Below, piece after piece: positions 49,553 to 55,463 of a DNA stretch of 55,463 bases; within the stretch, counting starts at the first letter, position 1, and every line of letters starts with the position of its first letter. Source of the stretch: SIG672 sp045580325. Its GTDB lineage: Bacteria > Bacillota > Clostridia > Oscillospirales > CAG-272. The position numbers and the translations under genes were made by a program. The notes under the pieces were generated by a model that did no database searches, was not told the origin of the DNA, and was given only the letters and a program-made list of their open reading frames with translations. The DNA lies in NCBI GenBank assembly GCA_045580325.1, contig JAZNNR010000019.1:1-55463 (forward strand). Reading direction: 5' to 3'.

Positions 49553-51961
49553 GTGAAAAAAAGAAAAGATATGAAGAACGAAAAAGAAAAAGAATCTAAA
49601 ATAGCAGAGCGTATTCCGCTTATCATTATGAAAACGATAGGACGAGCTGTGCTGGCTGTATTTAACGTTATACTTACAGTAGGACTTATAGGTGTCATAG
49701 CGGCGGCTATAATTGGCTGTGCCTTTCTTATCTATATTTCCAATAACGTAGATATGAGTGTTGACGAGATTATCATTTCGACACAGGATAACGAGCTTGC
49801 AACACGCCTTTACTATTATGATGACGACGGTAATCTTGTAGAAAATACCGAGCAGAATATAAGCAGCGGAAGCGGTGCTACGTGGGTTGAATACGAGGAT
49901 ATTCCGACCTACCTTCGCGACGCTTTTATCGCGATAGAGGATAAGCGTTTCTGGGATCATAACGGAGTTGACTGGATAACTACCGCGCAGGCGGCAATAG
50001 TTTTCTTTGTTCCGATAGGTAATGACCGAGGCGGCTCTACGCTTACACAGCAGCTTGTAAAGAACTTAACGGGTGATAAGGATTACTCGATACAAAGAAA
50101 GATACAGGAGATATTCCGAGCGATAAATCTTGAAAAAGAGCTTGGTGATAAGACCGAAATAATAGAGCAGTATTGTAATATAGTATATTTTGCTCAGGGC
50201 GCTGACGGAATTCAGGAAGCGGCGCAGGTCTATTTCAGTAAGGATGCGAAGGATCTTACGCTGATAGAGTGCGCGGCGATGGCGGCAATCGTGCAGAACC
50301 CGTCCTACTGGGACCCGCTTGTTTATCCCGAGCATAATGCGAGCAGAAGAAATCTGATACTTAAGCAGATGCTCAGTCAGGGACTTATCACACAGGCTGA
50401 ATTTGATGAAGCTTATCTTAAAGAGCTTGTGCTTGATACAAGTTATATTAAGGAGTCGTCGGGCGGTACTACCTCTTGGTACACCGATGCAGTTATCGAA
50501 GAATGTATTGATCTTTTTAAAGAAAAGTACGGAGTTACGACAAGGGTCGCAGAAAGAATGCTTTTCTATGGTGGTTATCAGATAATTACCGCGATGGATC
50601 CTGAAATTCAGTTCATAATTGAAGATTATCTTGAGGACGAAAAGAGCGAATTTCTGAAAAACTCGGAGGTTCTTAATCACGAGGCTTCCTTTATCGTTAT
50701 AGACCCATTCACAGGACATGTTAAAGGTCTTGTGGGCGGACGCGGAGAAAAGACGGCAAGCCGTATTCTTAACAGAGCAACCGCTACCACAAGATCGCCC
50801 GGCTCGTCGATGAAGCCGATCGCCTCGTATGCGCTTGCGCTTGATAGAGGAATTATAAATTACGGCTCGGTTCTTGACGATACTCCGCTTACAATATCGG
50901 GAAAATCGTCTTTCTGGCCGAGAAACTCAAATAACCGTTTTGGCGGTCTTACAACTATTGAATACGCACTTGCGTATTCAAAAAACACATTCCCCGCAAA
51001 GCTTGTTTCTACGCTCGGGGTGGATAATGTTTATAAATTCCTTACCGAAACACTCGGAATAAGTACACTTTCTTCGAGGGATAAGGTTCTTTCAGCTCTG
51101 GCACTTGGAGGTACTACCTACGGTGTAACTCTCAAGGATATGACTACTGCATACGGAATTTTCCCGTCGGGCGGTGTTTATACAGAATCCTCTACTATTG
51201 TTAAAATTCTCGATTCTGAAGGTAATACTGTCATAGATAATAAGCCAAGACAGACGGTTGCCATAAAAGAAGAAACCGCGCAGTCAATGGTAAGACTGAT
51301 GAAATCGGTTATCAATTACGGTACCGCATATACCTATACTAAAAGACTTAATAAGCTTAAGCTTGAAGTAGCAGGAAAAACAGGAACTACCGATAATAAC
51401 TACGATAAGTGGTTTATAGGATATTCACCGTACTATGTCGCAGGTGTGTGGATCGGATACGATCAGCCGCAGGATCTCGGCGGTACGCACGGTCATATAG
51501 AGCTTTGGGACGCTATTATGGCGGATATTCACACAAAGAAGATTACCTCAAAGGGTGAAAATCTTAAAGGCTTTGACAGCGATATGCTTATAAAGGCGAC
51601 CTTCTGTAAGGATTCTGGTAAGCTTATATCAGACCTTTGTAAGAAGGATCCCCGCGGAAGCCGTTCAAATACGGGTTACTTTACAAAAGACACTCTTCCG
51701 ACAGAAAAATGTGATGTGCATATTGAGGTCAAGTGGTGTTCTACCTGCAACGCTCCTGCACATGCGTATTGCCCCGCGGATTCGGTAATAACAAAAATAA
51801 TGCTAAACGTTGACAGAAGTATGATTCCGGACGATTTCAGGTATAAGCCGACCGATACGGACTATGTTTACAATCCGCTTAAATCCTGCGTGTGCCACTA
51901 TAATCCCGACTTTATACCCGTGCTTCCCGAAAATCCTGACGACACAGACGATACAGAATGA
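49553..51961 (+). CDS. Class A penicillin-binding protein (transglycosylase/transpeptidase)
   Basis: An 802-residue enzyme that polymerises and cross-links peptidoglycan outside the membrane. A short basic cytoplasmic start and one membrane helix (about 33-62) are followed by the GT51 domain with Glu129 (AIEDKRF), RGGSTLTQQLVKN and QRKIQEIFRA. The transpeptidase domain has Ser418-x-x-Lys421 (SPGSSMKP), SKN at YSKNTFPAK and KTGT at VAGKTGTTD. The last 90 residues hold clustered cysteines (CSTC, CPAD, CVCHY) in place of a PASTA domain. The start is GTG at 49553 after GAGAGG. Confidence 0.94.
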   Translation: MKKRKDMKNEKEKESKIAERIPLIIMKTIGRAVLAVFNVILTVGLIGVIAAAIIGCAFLIYISNNVDMSVDEIIISTQDNELATRLYYYDDDGNLVENTEQNISSGSGATWVEYEDIPTYLRDAFIAIEDKRFWDHNGVDWITTAQAAIVFFVPIGNDRGGSTLTQQLVKNLTGDKDYSIQRKIQEIFRAINLEKELGDKTEIIEQYCNIVYFAQGADGIQEAAQVYFSKDAKDLTLIECAAMAAIVQNPSYWDPLVYPEHNASRRNLILKQMLSQGLITQAEFDEAYLKELVLDTSYIKESSGGTTSWYTDAVIEECIDLFKEKYGVTTRVAERMLFYGGYQIITAMDPEIQFIIEDYLEDEKSEFLKNSEVLNHEASFIVIDPFTGHVKGLVGGRGEKTASRILNRATATTRSPGSSMKPIASYALALDRGIINYGSVLDDTPLTISGKSSFWPRNSNNRFGGLTTIEYALAYSKNTFPAKLVSTLGVDNVYKFLTETLGISTLSSRDKVLSALALGGTTYGVTLKDMTTAYGIFPSGGVYTESSTIVKILDSEGNTVIDNKPRQTVAIKEETAQSMVRLMKSVINYGTAYTYTKRLNKLKLEVAGKTGTTDNNYDKWFIGYSPYYVAGVWIGYDQPQDLGGTHGHIELWDAIMADIHTKKITSKGENLKGFDSDMLIKATFCKDSGKLISDLCKKDPRGSRSNTGYFTKDTLPTEKCDVHIEVKWCSTCNAPAHAYCPADSVITKIMLNVDRSMIPDDFRYKPTDTDYVYNPLKSCVCHYNPDFIPVLPENPDDTDDTE

Positions 51962-52031
51962 GCAATGAGAGAGGGAGGACTAAGTTCCAAACAGTGCGCT
52001 CTAACGACAGCATAAACAGAATAAAAAATAC

Positions 52032-52068
52032 GACCGTTTCATATTTTGTATGGAACGGTCATTTTTTG
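52032..52068 (+). terminator. Rho-independent terminator
   Basis: GACCGTTTC pairs with GGAACGGTC (one G-U) over an AT-rich loop, followed by ATTTTTTG. It closes the penicillin-binding protein gene. Confidence 0.85.
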
Positions 52069-52091
52069 TTTGAAGGGGAGAATGAAATAAA

Positions 52092-52589
52092 ATGAAAATA
52101 CGTTTTGATTTCAAAAAAGAGTGCTACTGTATTGATCTGACACGCGCGATCATATTTTCAGCTGTCTTTCTCGCGCTCGGAATGCTTGTATGCTTTTGCG
52201 GGGGAAACACCTATATCTACACTATGCTTCTTTTGCCGAATTTTGCTGTGGGCAGGGGAGTGTTTGTAGTACTCTCCACTCTTTTTTATATTGCCTTCGG
52301 TTTTACGCTCGAAATAATACTCGCAACGAGGTGCGTTTTCCGTAGGGAAAAACTATTAACGCTTTTTGTTCTTACAGTTTTGACAGGATATTTGTGGTTT
52401 CCTCTCTTTTTCGGTGCAAATGCTTTTTTTCTCGCCTTTCTCCTGTGTGTAATAATGAGTGTTATGACTTTTATTACTCTAAAGAAATTTCTTCGGATAA
52501 ATAAACTTGTATCAACCGTTTTGGGTATCTATTTCCTGTGGCTTATCTACGCCTGCGTCCTTAATTTCTGTATCTGCATACTCAATTAA
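52092..52589 (+). CDS. Hypothetical four-helix membrane protein
   Basis: A 165-residue protein rich in Phe and Leu with about five hydrophobic stretches (about 17-36, 48-70, 88-105, 107-128 and 138-164), so four or five membrane helices. Many Cys residues are scattered through it. No family is recognised. GAAGGGGAG about 10 nt ahead of the ATG supports translation. It comes right after the terminator of the penicillin-binding protein gene and before the promoter of coaE; it may be expressed by read-through. Confidence 0.6.
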   Translation: MKIRFDFKKECYCIDLTRAIIFSAVFLALGMLVCFCGGNTYIYTMLLLPNFAVGRGVFVVLSTLFYIAFGFTLEIILATRCVFRREKLLTLFVLTVLTGYLWFPLFFGANAFFLAFLLCVIMSVMTFITLKKFLRINKLVSTVLGIYFLWLIYACVLNFCICILN

Positions 52590-52633
52590 AAATAAATAAC
52601 TCATTAAAAATAGATAAAAAATACGTTAAAGCC

Positions 52634-52662
52634 TTGAAAAAACAAGAAAAGTGTAATATAAT
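52634..52662 (+). promoter_or_regulatory. SigA promoter of the coaE operon
   Basis: TTGAAA (52634-52639), 17 bp, TATAAT (52657-52662). Confidence 0.75.
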
Positions 52663-52696
52663 GATAGAAGTATTTGTGTAAAGGAGCGTGCCGACG

Positions 52697-53290
52697 TTGA
52701 AAATTATAGGACTAACAGGACCAAGCGGAAGCGGAAAAGGCTACGTCTGTGGAATTTTTTCTTCGTACGGCATAAGATCGATAGATACCGATAAAACAGT
52801 GCATACACTCTATGAGCGCGACAAAGAGTGCAGAAACGAGCTTTTAGAGGAATTTGGTGAGTGTATTTTCGACACAGACGGTAATGTTTGCAGAAAGACT
52901 CTCGCGCAAATAGTTTTTTCTGATAGAGAAAAGCTCGCGAGGCTGAATAGTATAGTTCATAAATACGTTATTAAAAAATGCGAGGAAGAGATCAAAAAGG
53001 CAAGAATAAACGGAGAAAAAGCGCTGATAATAGACGCTCCGCAGCTTTTTGAAGCAAAAATGGAAGGCATTTGCGATTTCACAGTCGCCGTTACGGCAGA
53101 TACTTCTGTTAGAACCAAAAGACTTTCTGTAAGAGATGGGATGTCTGGCGCTGATATTGAAAAAAGAATAAGAAATCAGCATACAGACGAGTTTTTCAGA
53201 GAAAAAGCAGACTACAATGTAATCAATAACGGAAACGATGACCTAAAGTTGCAGATAGAAAAAATACTTGAAGCGGAGGAAATTCTGTGA
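52697..53290 (+). CDS. coaE: Dephospho-CoA kinase
   Basis: A 197-residue kinase for the last step of coenzyme A synthesis: it phosphorylates the 3'-hydroxyl of dephospho-CoA. GLTGPSGSGKGYV near the start is the P-loop; SIDTDKTVHTLYERD binds the substrate; RRNQHTDEF-like RNQHTDEFFREKADYNVINNG at the end is typical. The start is taken as TTG at 52697, about 10 nt after AAGGAG; the in-frame GTG at 52688 would be only 1 nt from that site. It overlaps the next gene by 4 bp (GTGA), so the two are coupled. Confidence 0.92.
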   Translation: MKIIGLTGPSGSGKGYVCGIFSSYGIRSIDTDKTVHTLYERDKECRNELLEEFGECIFDTDGNVCRKTLAQIVFSDREKLARLNSIVHKYVIKKCEEEIKKARINGEKALIIDAPQLFEAKMEGICDFTVAVTADTSVRTKRLSVRDGMSGADIEKRIRNQHTDEFFREKADYNVINNGNDDLKLQIEKILEAEEIL

Positions 53291-53895
53291 AAAGTATTTC
53301 TAAAAGAAAATCGGACAATATTGTAGCTTTTTTTATAACTGCGCTCGTTATTCTGACCGTAGCCGCGATTTTTCTTGCAGTGGCAGCCCTTTTTGAATAT
53401 CTCCCCGGTTTGTTTGACGACGTCGATGAGATAACCTATCCGCTCGAATACAGAGATGAGATAGAGAAAGCATCCGAAGAATTTAACGTACCGATAGAAC
53501 GAATATGTGCGGTAATATACGTTGAAAGCCGCTTTGATCCGAGCGTTACCTCACCTGTCGGCGCGCGCGGTCTTATGCAGATAATGCCTGCGACCTTTAA
53601 GGACATTCAAAAAGCACTCAAAACCGATCATACAGACGATGATCTTTATGATCCTGCAGTGAATATCCGCGCAGGTACTTACTATCTCTCGTATCTGTAT
53701 AAGATTTTAGGCGATTGGGAGCTTGTTCACGCGGCGTATAATGCAGGGATTGGAAACGTATGGTCTTGGCTCGACGATGAAAGGTATTCAAAGGACGGAA
53801 GGCTTATCGATATTCCATTTAGCGAAACCGAAAATTATCTAAAAAAAGTGGCAATAGCCAAAGAAAAATATAAAGAACTTTATTTTTCAAAATAA
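53287..53895 (+). CDS. Membrane-anchored lytic transglycosylase (SLT domain)
   Basis: A 202-residue protein with one membrane helix (about 11-36) and an outer SLT domain that cleaves the glycan strand of peptidoglycan. Glu80 in YVESRFDPS is the catalytic residue; GARGLMQIMPATF, YDPAVNIRAGTYYLSYL and HAAYNAGIGNVWSWL complete the goose-lysozyme-like fold. The family also includes Slt70 relatives. The GTG start overlaps the coaE stop. Pairing of coaE with this gene is common in clostridia, usually near polA. Confidence 0.93.
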   Translation: MKSISKRKSDNIVAFFITALVILTVAAIFLAVAALFEYLPGLFDDVDEITYPLEYRDEIEKASEEFNVPIERICAVIYVESRFDPSVTSPVGARGLMQIMPATFKDIQKALKTDHTDDDLYDPAVNIRAGTYYLSYLYKILGDWELVHAAYNAGIGNVWSWLDDERYSKDGRLIDIPFSETENYLKKVAIAKEKYKELYFSK

Positions 53896-53919
53896 AAACA
53901 AAACAAGGAGAAAACAAAA

Positions 53920-55317
53920 ATGATGAACGTAAACAAGGAAGAGCTTGATGCGCTCAGGGGCGAGCTTACTTATAAGCGTAAGAACGTTTACTCGTGCGTT
54001 TCAGAGGAAGAGATCGAAAAGATCAACGAATATGCAAAGGGATACTCTGACTATCTCGATAATGCCAAGACCGAAAGAGAAGCGGTAAAGACTTCGATTT
54101 CAATAGCTCGAGCAAACGGATTTGCGCCTTACAGCTTTGGCGATAAGCTCGAAGTGGGCGGAAAATATTACTATAACAATCGCGGAAAGTCGCTCTATCT
54201 CTTCGTAATAGGAAGTGAAAATCTCGAAAACGGTATCAGAATTTCTGCCGCACATATCGACTCGCCCAGACTCGACCTCAAACAGAATCCCGTATATGAG
54301 GAAGGCAATATGGGCTTCTTCAAGACTCACTACTATGGCGGAATCAAGAAATATCAGTGGACAGCTATGCCGCTTGCACTTCACGGCTGTATCATTACAG
54401 GCGAGGGCAAGAGCATAGATATTTGCATCGGTGAAGACGAAAACGATCCTGTATTCTATATTAACGACCTTCTGCCTCACCTCGGAAGAGATCAGATGTC
54501 CAAACCTGCATCGCAGGTTATCCCCGGCGAAAAGCTGAATATTCTCGTAGGATCTATTCCGCTCGGCGAGGATTCAAGCGACATAAAGCTCGGAATACTT
54601 AAGCTTCTTAACGAAAAATACGGTATCAAGGAAGAAGATTTCCTTAGCGCAGAGATCAGCGCAGTTCCTGCATTCAAGGCAAGAGATATCGGCTTTGACA
54701 GAAGTATGATCGGTGCATACGGCCACGATGACAGAGTATGCGCATATCCCGCTCTCAGCGCAATAATCGAAACACAGGCTCCTGTTCACACTCTTATGAC
54801 TATCCTTGCGGATAAAGAGGAAACAGGTAGCGGTGGAAATACGGGAATGAGAAGCGACATCTTTACAGACCTTATAGCCGAAATTTCGGTAGCTATGGGT
54901 GCAAACGAAAGACTTGTAAAGGCAAACTCCAAGTGCCTTTCGGCAGACGTAAACGCTGCATACGACCCCAACTTTGCAGAGGTATATGAAGCGCGCAACT
55001 CTGCACTCATCAACTGCGGTGTTGTAATGTCCAAGTACACAGGCTCGGGCGGAAAGAGCGGAACCTCTGACGCTTCGGCTGAAATGGTAGCCTTCGTTCG
55101 CAATCTCTTCGATAAAGAGGGCGTTATCTGGCAGAGCGCAGAGCTCGGTAAGGTGGATCAGGGAGGCGGCGGAACTGTTGCTATCTACGTTGCAGACCAC
55201 AATATAGACGTTGTTGACCTCGGCGTAGGCGTTATATCTATGCACGCTCCTTACGAGGCTATCTCCAAGGCAGACCTTTATATGACTTATAAAGCATTCC
55301 TTGCGTTTAATAAATAA
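53920..55317 (+). CDS. M18-family aminopeptidase
   Basis: A 465-residue zinc peptidase that removes N-terminal residues, in this family often Asp or Glu. SAAHIDSPRLDLK holds the first metal ligands, KEETGSGGN the catalytic Glu and next ligand, and SADVNAAYDPNF, YTGSGGKSGTSDAS and GVISMHAPYEAISKAD the rest of the site; the last block contains the final His. It has no signal peptide and should form a large cytoplasmic oligomer like its relatives. AAGGAG precedes the ATG. It is 24 bp behind the transglycosylase gene and ends at a terminator. Confidence 0.93.
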   Translation: MMNVNKEELDALRGELTYKRKNVYSCVSEEEIEKINEYAKGYSDYLDNAKTEREAVKTSISIARANGFAPYSFGDKLEVGGKYYYNNRGKSLYLFVIGSENLENGIRISAAHIDSPRLDLKQNPVYEEGNMGFFKTHYYGGIKKYQWTAMPLALHGCIITGEGKSIDICIGEDENDPVFYINDLLPHLGRDQMSKPASQVIPGEKLNILVGSIPLGEDSSDIKLGILKLLNEKYGIKEEDFLSAEISAVPAFKARDIGFDRSMIGAYGHDDRVCAYPALSAIIETQAPVHTLMTILADKEETGSGGNTGMRSDIFTDLIAEISVAMGANERLVKANSKCLSADVNAAYDPNFAEVYEARNSALINCGVVMSKYTGSGGKSGTSDASAEMVAFVRNLFDKEGVIWQSAELGKVDQGGGGTVAIYVADHNIDVVDLGVGVISMHAPYEAISKADLYMTYKAFLAFNK

Positions 55318-55332
55318 CAAGCAAATAAATAT

Positions 55333-55362
55333 CCACCCGCATAGCGGGTGGTATTTCATTTT
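55333..55362 (+). terminator. Rho-independent terminator
   Basis: CCACCCGC (55333-55340) pairs exactly with GCGGGTGG (55344-55351), followed by TATTTCATTTT. It ends the aminopeptidase gene. Confidence 0.8.
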
Positions 55363-55463
55363 CGGGCATAGCCCTAACACTACTGGCAACGCACAAGTGC
55401 GCTTTTTATTGGCCTGCCAGCCATGCAAACATTACTCGCTACCCGTAAACGGGTTGCAATAAA
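55363..55463. other. Gene-free end of the window with small palindromes
   Basis: The stretch holds GGGC-ATA-GCCC, CGCAC-AA-GTGCG, and ACCCG-TAAA-CGGGT near the end. No reading frame with a ribosome site is visible. It may be the start of another repeat element or of an RNA gene beyond the window. Confidence 0.4.

Overview
The window is a stretch of ordinary chromosome from an endospore-forming member of the Bacillota, most likely an uncultured gut-type member of the class Clostridia. Spore genes (spoIIID, an alpha/beta-type small acid-soluble spore protein, a SpoIID-domain protein, whiA), a nusB-xseA-xseB-ispA-tlyA-nadK-argR-recN cluster and a rapZ-whiA pair are typical of that group. Vegetative promoters are AT-rich and close to TTGACA-N17-TATAAT, and GTG or TTG starts are frequent. 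A GH29 alpha-L-fucosidase with its own LacI regulator and a large BspA-type leucine-rich-repeat surface protein fit life on host glycans. No rRNA, tRNA, CRISPR array, prophage or intact insertion sequence was seen. The exact lineage cannot be fixed by eye.

Region 1-3400 is the most accessory part. It holds two small membrane proteins, an unusual XRE-TM-leucine-rich-repeat regulator lying between 97-bp direct repeats, and a solo XRE regulator that faces a strong promoter with no gene. Region 3400-13000 holds a lipoprotein, a PLP-dependent methionine gamma-lyase-like enzyme, a cell-wall amidase without signal peptide, a TtcA-type tRNA thiolase, a VTC-domain/DUF4956 pair, a cyclophilin, a membrane glycosyltransferase and the BspA-like protein. 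Region 13000-19200 carries spoIIID behind a cluster of palindromic repeats, then a divergent arrangement: MATE exporter-cysK leftwards and lacI-fucosidase rightwards, then the spore protein gene.

Region 19300-28930 is a run of housekeeping genes on the + strand: ligA, obgE, prfA, sua5, a type IIA topoisomerase A subunit and a SpoIID/LytB-domain protein. Region 28930-29720 has no protein gene. It contains two copies of a composite palindromic repeat and a structured RNA gene with its own promoter and terminator, a candidate 6S RNA. Region 29720-33900 is mostly - strand: DUF1292, DUF378, a DUF4097-like/DUF1700-like membrane pair and a 4-helix membrane protein, with trmB on the + strand.

From 34100 to the end everything is on the + strand: the nusB-to-recN cluster (a TsaD paralogue sits where folD often lies; dxs and spo0A/spoIVB are absent), tyrS, murB, rapZ, whiA (yvcK absent between them), dnaE, a class A penicillin-binding protein, a small membrane protein, coaE, a membrane-anchored lytic transglycosylase and an M18 aminopeptidase. 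No new defence or mobile system was found. The observations most worth following are the structured RNA, the membrane-spanning HTH-LRR regulator in its repeat-flanked cassette, and the families of palindromic intergenic repeats.
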